Source: Pseudogymnoascus destructans (Eukaryota > Ascomycota > Leotiomycetes > Thelebolales > Thelebolaceae). Taken from it: 64,000 nt of DNA. The number at the start of each line of letters is the position of its first letter. The stretch's first letter is position 1. The DNA lies in the NCBI RefSeq assembly GCF_001641265.1, contig NW_020167545.1, forward strand, positions 124,001 through 188,000, read 5' to 3'. The notes below the pieces were generated by a model that saw nothing but the letters and a program-made list of their open reading frames with translations, had not been told where the DNA came from and did not search any database. Shown piece after piece: positions 1-10,319 of this stretch. The position numbers and the translations under genes are program-made.

Positions 1-1
1 C

Positions 2-790
2 TCAATCCGCGCTTCCTTCCGATACCAGCCAAGAATGTTCCCAACCGAGCAATCCAAGGTGGCCTTCGCCGCCCAATACCTTGAGAGCGACCCCATGAAG
101 GAGTGGGACAACCGCTGCGCCTCGCAAGAGGAAGGGCTCGAGGACCCTTTAGATATCGCAGGGTTTGAAGAGTTCCTTCGCGACCTCCATATCGACCCAG
201 CCAACCGGCAACGCATTGCAGCCCTCAAATACAATGGCGCCCACCAGCGTAAGGGGCAGGGTATCCGCAAATTCGTTGCGTACCTCGAGGAATTGGAGCG
301 GGAAATGGAGCCCTACACCGAGTCCCAGAGGACCACCCACCTCCTGACGAAGTTACACCCAGAAATGAGGCAGCGCCTCCTTGAGGGTGGCTACGCCGAG
401 CGTTCCACGACCCACAGGGAGGCTGTTGTCAATATCCTAGCCATGCTGGAAATGAACAACCGGTGGGTAACTGAGAAGAATCCTTCTACGGATAGGCCCA
501 ACACAAGGGAGAATAAGGGAACCCTGCAGGGTGGCTTTCCAGCTCGGAAGGGCCACTTCAATAGCCACAAGTCGGGCAATCACCGGGAGCGAACGCCCTT
601 CCAGGATTGCCGTCGATCGGACCAACAACCTGCGCGCAAGCCAGCCGACACCCAAGGCGCAAGGCCTACCCAAGTAGGGAACGCCTGTTACAACTGTGGC
701 AGACCAGGCCACTTTGCAAAGGACTGCCATAGCCAGCACACTGGGCCGGGAGTCCGGAAGCTGGATACCCAACTCCTCAAGTGGGAGTGA
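2..790 (+). CDS. Gag polyprotein of the chromovirus (5' partial)
   Basis: The frame is already open at base 2, so the true start lies left of the window; the ATG at 35 is probably internal. The first two thirds form the retrotransposon Gag capsid-like region (residues YLESDPMKEW near the start). The C-terminal part is basic and ends in one CCHC zinc knuckle at about 689-733, CYNCGRPGHFAKDC, which would bind the element's RNA during particle assembly. The frame ends with TGA at 788-790. Pol follows in the same frame with no other stop before its ATG at 815, which suggests either stop readthrough or a single mutation. Confidence 0.93.
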   Translation, partial: SIRASFRYQPRMFPTEQSKVAFAAQYLESDPMKEWDNRCASQEEGLEDPLDIAGFEEFLRDLHIDPANRQRIAALKYNGAHQRKGQGIRKFVAYLEELEREMEPYTESQRTTHLLTKLHPEMRQRLLEGGYAERSTTHREAVVNILAMLEMNNRWVTEKNPSTDRPNTRENKGTLQGGFPARKGHFNSHKSGNHRERTPFQDCRRSDQQPARKPADTQGARPTQVGNACYNCGRPGHFAKDCHSQHTGPGVRKLDTQLLKWE

Positions 791-814
791 CTCCCTACCG
801 AAGCCCTACGCCCT

Positions 815-3800
815 ATGCAGGCGAAGAGGATGGAGATCGACATTGAAATCAAAGTAGGGCCTACCTGGCACAAGGCCAAGGCTCTACTCGATTCGGGGTC
901 GGACGCGTCAACTATCCACCCCCTCTTCGCAAAAGATAAGGGCCTAGAGTGCCGAGACAAGGGCCCACCTCGAGCGAGGGCTGTGGACGGCAAGGAGATT
1001 GCCATATACGGAGCGGCGACCGTACAGATCAAGGCCCGGGACCACTTTCGAAGGGAGACGACCGTAGACCAGACGTTCCTTTCCATGGATACCCCTGGTG
1101 TGGATGTTATCCTTGGAATGGACTGGATCGTACAGGTCAACCCCCAGATCGATTGGCAGACCCAGATATGGCGCTACCCCTTCGATATATCGAAGGCGAT
1201 GGAGGTGGGTATTGAAGAGCTAGACAAAGGCGATACTGCCTTTGTCCTGGCGTTGACCTCGGAAGGAGCGTTGGAACCCCAATGCCCAAGGGAGTACGCT
1301 GAATTCGCCGACGTCTCCTCTAAGGAGCGGGCAGAAGACCTACCCGAGCTGGGTAGGAAGACCCACGGTATCGATACCAGCATGCAAGAGCCGCCTTACG
1401 GCCCGGTATACAACCTATCTGAGATGGAGTTGGCCACACTCCGGGAATACCTTCAATCAAGCGAAAGGAAGGGTTGGATCCAGAGGAGCATAAGCCCAGC
1501 GGGCGCGCCCATACTGTTCGTACAGAAGAAGGACGGCAGTCTACGCCTCTGCGTGGATTATAGGGGTCTGAATAAGATCACCGTAAAGAATAGGCACCCC
1601 TTGCCGCTGATCACAGAGACCTTGGATCGGCTCCAAGGAGCGAAGGTCTTCACAAAGCTGGATATTAGGAACGCCTACCACAGGATCCGGATCCGCCCAG
1701 GCGACGAGTGGAAGACCGCCTTCCGCACTCGTTACGGCCACTTTGAGTACAAAGTGATGCCTTTTGGCTTGGCCAACGCGCCAGCCACGTTTCAGGCCTA
1801 TATGAACGAGACCCTCGAAGGGCTCGTTGATACGATATGCGTTGTATACCTCGACGATATCCTTATTTATTCCTCTAAAGAGGAGGAACATACCCACCAC
1901 GTACAGGAGGTCCTAGGTCGCCTACGAGAGGCGAACCTATATGTGAAGCTCTCAAAGTGCGAGTTCAATACCAAACAGGTAGGCTTCCTTGGATATACCG
2001 TCACAACAGAAGGAGTGGCTATGGAAGGCGACCGGGTTGCTGCGATAGCTGAGTGGCCTACACCCAAGACCTACCGAGAGGTCCAGGTGTTCCTCGGCTT
2101 CGCCAACTTTTACCGGCGCTTCATAGAGCAGTACTCCTCTGTTGTGGCACCCTTGACTGGCCTTATGAAGGGGGCCAAGGCCGGTAAACAGACCGGGCCC
2201 TTTGTGTGGGGAGCAATGCAGCAGGGCGCGTTCGATCGCCTCAAGGAGGCCTTCACCACAGCTCCCACGTTAGTCCATTTCGATCCAAGCTGTAAGATTA
2301 GGCTTGAGACAGACTCCTCCGGCTTCGGGTTGGCAGGGAATCTTTCCCAATACGTAGAAGAAACCCCAGAACGAAGGGGCGGGTGGCACCCAGTCGCCTT
2401 CTTCAGCAAAAAGCTGGAGCCAGCAGAGCTAAACTATGAGGTCCACGACCAAGAGCTCTTGGCGATCGTGAGATCTTTCGAACAGTGGAGGCATTACCTA
2501 GAGGGTAGCCAACACCCAATCGAGGTCCTGACGGATCACAACAACCTGAAATACTTCATGGAAACCACCGCCCTCACAAGAAGGCAGGCGCGGTGGGCGC
2601 AGGCGTTGTCGGCCTACGACTTCCAAATATCCTATCGAGCTGGCAAGACCAACCCCGCAGATGGGCCGTCTAGGAGACCAGACTATGAGGAAGAGAAGGG
2701 TAGCCAGAACGTGATGCTTCCTACCCTTCGAAACAAGCTCCAGAAAGCCATACAGGCAGGAGAAGAAGCCCTGCAGATGAGGCGGGTAGTGGCTGACTTA
2801 CAAGAAGTAGGCACCACACTGGGCGAAGACCAGAGTAAGGACACCAAGAGTCCAGGTCTCGTTGTCCCTCGAGTTATGGTGGCAGCCATGGCTCAGGGAG
2901 AGAGCGCCTACAGTGCCACGGCCGAACCCTTAGCGGATCTGATCAAAACCCTTCAAGCGGCTGACGAGCTCGCTGTTCACAGGGCCAGAGAAGCAGGGTT
3001 GGCGTGGGCGAAGGGCTCTTCAGGTTGGAGAGTAGACGATGCAGGCATCCTACGCTTCAAGGGAGCGGCCTACGTGCCTCCCAATCAGGCAGTACGTATG
3101 GAAATCTTCAAGATTTGCCACGACGACCCTTTGGCTGGGCACTTCGAATATAAGAAGACCCAGGAACTGATCCGACGGAAATACTACTGGCCTGGATTAG
3201 ACCAGGAAGCCAGGGAGTACGTACGTGGCTGCGATCGGTGCCAGCGGATCAAGCCGGTACGGCATAGACCCTACGGCGAAATGCAAGGCCTTAGAATGCC
3301 TACTAAGCCCTTTGAGTCCATAAGTATGGACTTCATCACAGATCTGCCGCCTAGTATAGGAGTGTAACGCTGACTTCTAAACGATAGAAGACACAGAGGT
3401 TCTCTTGCGTAAGGGTTTACTTATCAGAGGAGGCAGGGGATCAGACACAAAGGCTTCAAGTAACACGTTACTAGTATATAACAAATACTGTATTGAGTTG
3501 AGCACGAAGCTCCTATCTAAGGAAATACTATCTACTTATATAGTGGCGTCGTGCCTAGTGGACTCTTGGGAACTCACTCGAGTCCTCGGAGTCCTGGACT
3601 CTTAGGACTCTTCTCATCATCCTGCGAGTCCATCACGTGCCTAGTGGACTCCTGGGAACTCACTCGAGTCCTCGGAGTCCTGGACTCTTAGGACTCTTCT
3701 CATCATCCTGCGAGTCCGTCACGTGATACTTTCGGAACTACTATTCCCCGCTGCCCCTCCAGGTACCAGGGCCGGTCTCATGCGACCTCCCTCCTTCCTG

Positions 3801-4879
3801 TCCTGTAGTTGGCCAGCCTTCTTGTTCCGTCGTAACAAGGAGCAGACCAAGCTAAGGCTTCAGACTCCATTTTGGTAATCGTAGACCGATACACCAAGGT
3901 ATCCAAATATATACCCTGCCGGAAGACCATTACTGCCACCGAGTTGGGGCGGGTCTTCCTTGAGTATTGGGTTAAGGACTTTGGAATTCCTGCTGAAATA
4001 ATCACAGACCGTGGCAGCGTATTTACGTGCCACTTCTGGTCGGCCTTCTGTTTCCACCTCAAAGTACGGCGGAACCTATCGACTGCCTTCCACCCTCAAT
4101 CTGACGGCCAGACGGAAAGGCAGAACCAGAATATTGAGGCCTACCTACGCCTACACTGCAATCAGCACCAGGACAATTGGGTAGAACTTCTTCACTTCGC
4201 GGAGCTTACCTACAATAATGCCTTCCACGATTTCATCCAGATGTCGCCAAATCAGGCTCGATACGGTATCAACATCGACCTGCGGCAAGGGATCGAGGAC
4301 AACCCCATGAGAAGGGAGGTGCCGGTTGCAAGAGACCGAGTCCAGAAGATCCTCGACCTACGAAAGGAGCTTGAAGAGGCCTGGGTGAGATCGAAGGAAG
4401 CCCAAGTCCGAGGATATAACAAGATCCACAAGCCAATGCAGTTCATGGTCGGCGAACGGGTGTGGCTTTCTGCCAAGAATATCAGAACCACCCAGCCAAG
4501 TAGGAAGCTAGGTCACCGGTGGCTCGGACCATATGAGATCACCGGGCGGATAGGTAAACAGGCGTATCGATTGAGGCTTCCCCCATGGTATAAGGCGATT
4601 CACGACGTGTTCCACGTCTCCCTACTCGAGAGGTATCGGGAAGGCGTTGAGAAGGCCGATCCTCCACCAGATCCAGAGATCGTGGATGGGGAAGAAGAAT
4701 ACAAGGTCGAGGCAGTCCTAGACCACAGGACTGTGCGGAGGGGTAGAGGAATCCGAGAGGAATACCTGATTAGGTGGGCAGGCTACACTGCAGCTGACGA
4801 TCAGTGGGTTCCAAAGCTTGACGTAGGACTACCGTTAATCAAGGCATATCACAAGGAACAGACGCAGAAGGCAATGTAG
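815..4879 (+). CDS. Pol polyprotein of the chromovirus, split by a solo LTR
   Basis: Coding parts are 815-3362 and 3843-4879; removing the inserted LTR plus one copy of its 5-bp target duplication joins them in frame as about 1194 codons. Visible domains are an aspartic protease (LLDSGSDAST), a reverse transcriptase with the YLDD catalytic box (about 1849-1860), RNase H with the TDHNN motif, and an integrase. The integrase has an HHCC zinc domain (ending CDRCQR), the catalytic D in SMDFITD, the second D in ITDRGS and the E in DGQTERQN. A GPY/F module (LGPYEI) and a chromodomain (EEYLIRWAGY, about 4759-4788) follow. The chromodomain is expected to steer integration to marked chromatin. The LTR inserts between the first integrase Asp and the rest of the core, so no active integrase can be made from this copy. 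Confidence 0.93.
3363..3837. repeat. Solo LTR (475 bp) nested in the chromovirus integrase
   Basis: The segment starts TGTAACG and ends CGTAACA, so it has the TG..CA borders and a short imperfect inverted repeat of an LTR. It is flanked on both sides by the same 5 bp, AGGAG (3358-3362 and 3838-3842), the target duplication expected from LTR integration. No internal coding region is left, so it is most simply a solo LTR produced by recombination between two LTRs. It differs in sequence from the host element's own LTR at 6542-6780. It contains two tandem 86-bp copies. Confidence 0.85.
3551..3722. repeat. Two tandem 86-bp copies inside the solo LTR
   Basis: Copies at 3551-3636 and 3637-3722 differ at only about two positions. 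Each contains several GGACTC/GAGTCC words, which form small internal palindromes. They probably arose by slippage or unequal exchange within the LTR and may modulate its promoter activity, which is inference. Confidence 0.85.
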
Positions 4880-5188
4880 TGTATTGTCCTAAACTAAGGG
4901 AAAAAACAACGCGTCAAGTTCTGAAGGAGAAGGGCTCACAGACCCAGAAGCAGACCCTGACCCAGACCTAGAAGAAACGCGCGCGTCAGACAAGGGGGCA
5001 ACGACGGGGGCAGGGCGTGGATTGAAGCTCCACTGGTCTGGACGCACAAACAAACGCTCAAAAAGAGCACGATCATGATCCGCAGGCGTAGGCAGGAGAA
5101 TAGGTCCTACCGACAAGGGCACGGAGGGCAGGACAGGCCTCACTCGAGCTACCCACAGGGTCAGCAAAACGTCCAGGAAGGATGGGAA

Positions 5189-6144
5189 TCACAAACCTAC
5201 GACAAACTTCAGGGCGGCGACGTGGGCGTTGAGGCCAACCTGGTAGGCGTCTAGAGCCGCATCAGTAGCGGCGTGGAACGTAGCAGCAGCAGCCTTGAGA
5301 GCCTTGGTCTTGGCCTGATCCAGCTCAGCAAGGGTCTCAGCGTGGTGAAGAAGGGCTTGGCGCGGGTCATTGAGGTTGCGGATGACGGGGCCCCCAGCCT
5401 CAGGGAGAGGCGCAATGGGTTCCTCATGGAAGGACGTAGCAGCTCTCTTACCCTTATTCTTGACCTTCGGGGTGCGAGGCTCCTTGCCCTTATCAGCGGT
5501 AGTGAACTCGCGTTGGGCAAAGAGGAGGGAGGCCAGAGCCTCACGGGTGGCGACCGAATCATCTTCCAGCCCAGCGTCCTCGTCATCAGCGCAACAGTTC
5601 AAATAGGCATCGGCCTTGAGCTGCAGGGCAGTGAGGGCATCCTTCTGATCAGGACCGACCTGCCTGGTTGTCAGCATATCCCACTAAGAAGGAAAAGGAG
5701 GCCTACCGGAACGCAGTGGTGGTTTCCTTGGAGACAGTCGCCGCACTTGTCCAAGCCAACAGGGACCCAGCAGATCTGTCCAGGATAGTTGTAATAGGTG
5801 ACCGAACACTTGACGCAGCAGTCGCGGGAGCCTGCGCAAAGGGGACCAACAGACTCTGGAACTGGGTGGCGCGCAGAAAGCTTCCACCCCAGCGCCGTAC
5901 GCATCTCCTTGGCGGCCAACTGAGCAGCGACCTCCTCCTCCTCCTCTGGAGCGTCCTCAACCGAAGGTGATCGGTAGGGACGCACGGTGCGAGGGCGAGA
6001 GGTGGACGCAATGGAAGCAGGACCGAAGGGAGTAGGGGTGGCAGGTGACTCCAACTCGGGAGACCCAGACATCTGGGCGGAAGAGCGCTTGAGAGGGGTG
6101 GCGACAGGCGCCACTGTCTTCTTGGGCTGCTTGCGCGGAGCCAT
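5189..6144 (-). CDS. Antisense cysteine-rich reading frame inside the chromovirus
   Basis: Between the Pol stop and the 3' LTR there is a coding-like stretch on the opposite strand. It starts with ATG at 6144 (MAPRKQPKK), runs through a basic, Ser/Pro-rich head and an acidic run of Glu, then reaches a cysteine cluster of the form CCVKC-x17-CGDC-x5-C at about 5720-5800. That frame stops near 5671. A second open frame, 5677-5189, continues with an Ala-rich helical stretch (LHHAETLAELDQAKTKALKA) and is offset, so an intron or a frameshift lies near 5680-5700. A third open stretch at 5167-4889 may be a further exon. From memory, C-x2-C..C-x2-C..G-x-x-x-C modules of this kind occur in many fungal proteins encoded in or near LTR elements. 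Function is unknown. Confidence 0.5.
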
Positions 6145-6525
6145 GATTGACGGAACTAATCCACAGATCAGTCCCTGAAGACGAAGGACGGAAGGGAGGT
6201 AAATACCTTGCGAAGAGGGAGTAAGCCTTGAAGCAAACCTTGGAAGAGGATCAAAAGGAAGAAGCCAAGAACCCAGAAGAGCGGGCACTTGGTGTGAGGT
6301 TGTGTGAGGAAAGTAGGAACTTGGGTAGGAAGTGGGAGTTAAGCGCGATGCTACAACAACTGGGGGTGGCCACGGCACAACAACAAGGGGGGTCACGGGA
6401 CCCCCCTGACAGGCGCGAGTTCGATAACAACAACCCACCCTACGCGCGAGCAAACAAGCCAAACAAGCCCAAACAAGGGCGCAATCAGCCCTGATCTCTA
6501 TGCCTGGAATTGGGGGCAATTCCCT

Positions 6526-6540
6526 AGAAGGGGGAGGTAA
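6526..6540 (+). other. Polypurine tract
   Basis: The purine-rich run AGAAGGGGGAGGTAA ends one base before the TG that opens the 3' LTR, the place where plus-strand DNA synthesis is primed in LTR retroelements. Confidence 0.75.
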
Positions 6541-6541
6541 T

Positions 6542-6780
6542 TGTAAGGCGGCCCTCACGTGAGGGCACGTGAGGTGTCACGCTCTTACAGTGGACCTGGC
6601 GGGCTCGGTAAATTAAGGCCTACGGGTTCCTGTATATAAGGGGCTGGAGGCTCGGAGTGAGGCCTCCAGTCAATAGTCGCTGTATATATGTAGACCTATT
6701 GTTACGCATTGAATCCTACTTCCTACCTACTGATCTGGTTCCCTGAGCTCCCGTGTGACCCTGGGTCCTACGCCTTTACA
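6542..6780 (+). repeat. 3' LTR of the chromovirus (239 bp)
   Basis: The segment begins TGTAA and ends TTACA, a perfect 5-bp inverted terminal pair with TG..CA borders, and is preceded by a polypurine tract. A TATA-like word (TGTATATAAG, 6631-6640) would be the LTR promoter. The partner 5' LTR is outside the window, so the borders rest on the termini and the tract only. Confidence 0.8.
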
Positions 6781-7169
6781 CCAGCTCACAGTAATAGCAT
6801 ATGAGAGTGCGAGTTGGAGGCTAAACGGATGCTATCCTATAGGTCTACTATGAAGGATACAAAAAAGATGAAGGGGGAACCCCGTTGAGTCTGTTTCCTT
6901 GAGTACCCGAAACGGGCCCGACTCGGTTATCCCAACCCTAGCCCTGATCCTTCCACTGCAACAGGTCAGCATAGACCCTGAACCCTACACCCTTAGTGTC
7001 CCCCACTATAGTGTAACTCGCTAAGTGCTCCTCTACTGGTTCGAAACCACACCGAGTCGGATTTCATGCTTGTAGTGACCGTAACAGTTCTGAGACAGGT
7101 TCTTTGAGTATCTAGGTAAGGAGGCATCCTTACATTTGTAATAATTGTATGAAATTCAGAAAGCTCATG
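6781..7169. other. Unassigned stretch between the 3' LTR and the pogo-like remnant
   Basis: No convincing coding region was found. The sequence is probably the continuation of the older DNA into which the chromovirus integrated, possibly including the 3' end of the decayed transposon to its right. Confidence 0.5.
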
Positions 7170-7505
7170 TTAGACAAATTTTCTCATCCAACTATCCGAT
7201 GGCGGTGGTAATGGATCACGTATATGACAGAGAGCAGCATATATCATCTGCTTTGTAGCACCTGCTCCATTCTCGTATTGCTGATTTATCCATTGTTTGA
7301 TTACGACAACTTAAGTGTTTGATAATAGCTTATTGTGCCCTCCATGCTGTTCTTGTTAAGCTGTTGTGTTCGTTTCTCGGAGGATTGATCGATGTAGGGT
7401 ATCTGCTTTGACTTTGAAAATAGTTGCAGCAGTAGAAACTAATTCAGAAGGATTTGTAAGGAGCCATTCCTTTGCTTCACGAAGTGTAGTCTTGTGGTCA
7501 GACAT
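7170..7505 (-). pseudogene. Decayed pogo/Fot-like transposase, N-terminal fragment
   Basis: On the minus strand an ATG at 7505 opens a frame reading MSDHKTTLREAKEWLLTNPS, followed by a helix-turn-helix style stretch (TAATIFKVKADTLHRSI). The frame is broken by TAA at 7358-7356. It then resumes with HGGHNKLLSNT, a second stop, and IKQWINQQYENGAGAT before stopping near 7170. This order (Psq-like HTH, a GG-x-N-K-x-L-S block, a CENP-B-like HTH) matches the N-terminus of fungal pogo-family DDE transposases. The catalytic half is not visible. The hAT element inserted 21 bp upstream of the ATG. Confidence 0.6.
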
Positions 7506-7526
7506 GTTGTTGAATCGTTATAGAAT

Positions 7527-10126
7527 CAGTGTTCGGCACGGATACCAATATACCCATACCAATATACCCATAGTATCCGAGTATATCCTCGAGTATATAC
7601 CTACCCGTTGATATTTGAGGAGTATCCGGCGGATTGGTGTATATATCCGGATATATGCCAAGAGTAGCCAAGCGTAGCCAAGACTTCTTTTTTCAAACGT
7701 CGTGAGACCTGTCTTGATACTGTAAATAGTAATAACTATCCTTAGAATGAGTGACTCATCGTTATCAGATATACCGACAGATCTTGAGGGCTATAATAGC
7801 TATGATACTCATTCTCATAATGAACCAACCTTGCCAACGCTGCCTACCCCTATTCGACAGTATATTGATCCTACACCGCTCCGGCTCCAGCCTCCAGGAC
7901 AGATGCTGCCACCGACGACGTTGATACTATTCACAAAGCTATTATATTCACGATTGATACTTGATAGTAATCCACCTACAGTTAAGATGACCTGCTTGCA
8001 ACCAAACTGTGGATATTGTCACCTACTCCTCAACTATTAAGTCAAACTTCGACTGGTAATCTTTGGAAGCACTATACCCAGAAGCATCCAACAGTAGCAT
8101 ATACGACGAAAAGTCATAAGAATACACCGTCAAAACCATCGAGTAGTGCATCGTTGTTTTTTGAGCCATGAAACCAACAAATCCAGCCTATTCAAGGATT
8201 GAATAGTAGAGCGAAACACCGAGAGTTATTACTCTCATTCGTTGTATCAAATAACCTCTCCTTACGACTTATTGAAAGCCATTCGTTTCATCAATTAGTA
8301 CAATTCTTAAGCCCAACTACTTTGTCAATCTCGTCACGAACACTACACCGAGAGCTACAGCGGCAATTCTCATATCACCGAGGCTTATTACAAATAGAAC
8401 TCCAAGCTCATATTACCTATGGCGGCCGGGTATCTATAACGACGGATGCATGGACTGCACGAAACTATACAGAGTACGCTGCTGTTACAGGTCATTGGAT
8501 TAATGAGAAGTGGCAGCACCGGTGTGTATTACTCGATGTAATCCACCTTCAAGAACCAATTCATAGCGGCGAATATCTCGCTCAAGAATTAGCAGCAGTA
8601 ACAGATAGCTTCGAAATCACAGGTGCTATCTTTACTTGTACACGAGATAATGCCTCAGCGAATACTGTAATGCTTTCAGAATTTGAGAAATTGGCCGGTG
8701 AACGCCAGACGTCTATTCAACAGCCTTGGACGTTTACTGTTAAAGAAGGGGACGTCCGGTGTATTGCACATATCATTAATCTTGCAGTCCAAGCTGCTCT
8801 TAAGAGCTTGAAAGCCAGCCCGGATACAAAAACAGAAGCATACTGGTGTGAGCAAGGTCTTGCCCGGATTCCGCAGCGTATGGATAGCTCTTCTATTGAA
8901 GTATCAGCAACCCTTGAAAAGCTGTGAAGACACATTTATGTGTTTCGGAACTGACGAGCGTGGAAGGATGCTTTACAGAAGTAGATAAAGGCAGCAGGCC
9001 AAAAGCCACGCCAATTATCACTTGATATGCCTATACGCTGGAATTTGACGTACTATATGCTTGAAACCGCTTTAAAGCTTCGAATACCGATTACTGCAGT
9101 GTGTACTACACAAAAGCTTGATCCTAGTATGAAAGATATTGCGTTAACTATAAGTGATTGGGCTATTATTGGAGCTCTTGAACGATTATTCCTGGTATTC
9201 TTAAAGCCATCGAGACGATTACAAAGCGATTCATATCCAACCCTTAACTTTACTATCCCTCTTTACTTAAAGATGATAAATAAAGTTATATCGATACAAG
9301 AAGATCTTGGTAAAAGCTCTGCAATTGGACTAGCATGCGGAGCTGCGCTTCAAAAGCTTAATGAGTATTATACCCTTACGACGAATCAGCAGTATAAGCA
9401 CTCAGCTGTTGCTACAATTTGCGACCCACGAATGAATCATACAGTATTCAAAAGGTTATATCCAAATACTATAGATGATACACGAAGATCACGAGCAAGG
9501 GCACAATTCGAAGACGTCTGTAGGACATACCAAAAGCGAGAGTATCACCTTGATACAGAGCGTATCAACCGTGAAACAGCCCTTGCGGAAGCAATAGGTA
9601 CTACAACTACAATAGATCAAGAGCCTGATTCTGACGAAGACCTATTTGCGTCAGAGGGCTTAGCATTTCAGGAGCCAGAATGGAGGCGGTGGATGCTTGA
9701 ACCACGGCCTGGTGAGCACACTGATATTCTCAAATATTGGTGCGCAAAGCAATACCAATATCCAGTTATTGCCCGTATTGCTCGTGATCACTTAGCAATT
9801 CCAGCAACATCCGCAGCATCAGAACGGGTATTTAGTAATGGTAGTGATATTATTACAAAAAAGCGGAATAGGTTATCACCGCCAACAATTAGATTTTTAC
9901 TTTGCTTACGGAATTGGGGTCGGATTCAAGAGGCTGATAGTGATGGCGATGATGCTGACGATGAGGCACACGAATAAGGGGTTAGGGTAGGTTACTAGTA
10001 TTATCAAAAGCTTCATTTTTATATACTCTATTCAGCCTCATGTATCCGGATATATACCTACTCTACCCGTAGGATTTTGGCCGGATACTCACGGATACTA
10101 CCCGGATATATATCCGCCGAACACTG
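7527..10126 (+). mobile_element. hAT DNA transposon, 2600 bp, complete ends
   Basis: The left end reads CAGTGTTCGGC and the right end is its exact inverted complement, GCCGAACACTG, giving 11-bp terminal inverted repeats with the CA-rich start usual for hAT elements. Both ends are flanked by the identical 8 bp TATAGAAT (7519-7526 and 10127-10134), the target duplication length diagnostic for hAT. Subterminal regions are rich in short TATCCGGATATA-like words in both orientations, likely transposase binding sites. The coding region inside is broken, so this copy cannot move by itself. Confidence 0.93.
7747..9977 (+). pseudogene. hAT transposase, broken by stops and a frameshift
   Basis: An N-terminal frame begins at 7747 (MSDSSLSDIP) and is lost by about 8000. 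A BED-finger-like stretch (NLWKHYTQKHP) lies in another frame near 8060-8100. From there one frame runs to 9977, interrupted by TGA at 8169 and 8925, a further TGA near 8954 and TAG near 8982. The central part carries the RNase-H-like core typical of hAT (SITTDAWTARNY, TRDNASANT, CIAHIINLAVQ). The C-terminal part has the hATC dimerisation block (EWRRWM, YPVIARIARDHLAIPATSAASERVFS). Three of the four in-frame stops are TGA, as expected if CGA codons mutated by C-to-T change, but only comparison with an intact copy would show this. Confidence 0.9.
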
Positions 10127-10134
10127 TATAGAAT

Positions 10135-10319
10135 TGTTGTGGAAATTAAATGTTGGGGCAAGACATCTTGCTTCCCACAAGACAACTTGCTTATTCCGAC
10201 TGGGAGCGAAGCGACCTGGCGGATCCGACGATTACTTCGACTTTCGCAGTTGACGGTTGAGGTACTGTTGGCCTGGATGGGAGTTGAGAAAGCACAACTC
10301 GTAACGCCCGTCGGACTCC
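10135..10319. other. Short stretch between the hAT element and the decayed RING-type gene
   Basis: No gene seen. The first part probably continues the pogo-like remnant that the hAT element split, and may hold its 5' end. Confidence 0.4.

Larger units (their letters stand above)
1..6780 (+). mobile_element. Ty3/gypsy chromovirus LTR retrotransposon, 5' end outside window
   Basis: The segment holds, in order, a Gag with zinc knuckle, a Pol polyprotein (protease, reverse transcriptase, RNase H, integrase, chromodomain), a long 3' region with an antisense reading frame, a polypurine tract and a 3' LTR. The order protease-RT-RNaseH-integrase defines Ty3/gypsy, and the C-terminal chromodomain places it among chromoviruses. 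The 5' LTR and primer-binding site lie left of the window. The element is interrupted by a solo LTR of a different element at 3363-3837; apart from that and one in-frame TGA between Gag and Pol the coding frames are open, so the copy looks fairly young. Confidence 0.95.

Noticed and set aside
3364..3836. GTAAC pair as the target duplication of the nested insert
   Set aside because: This choice leaves a stop in the host frame and no TG..CA borders; the AGGAG pair just outside gives proper LTR ends and an open frame.
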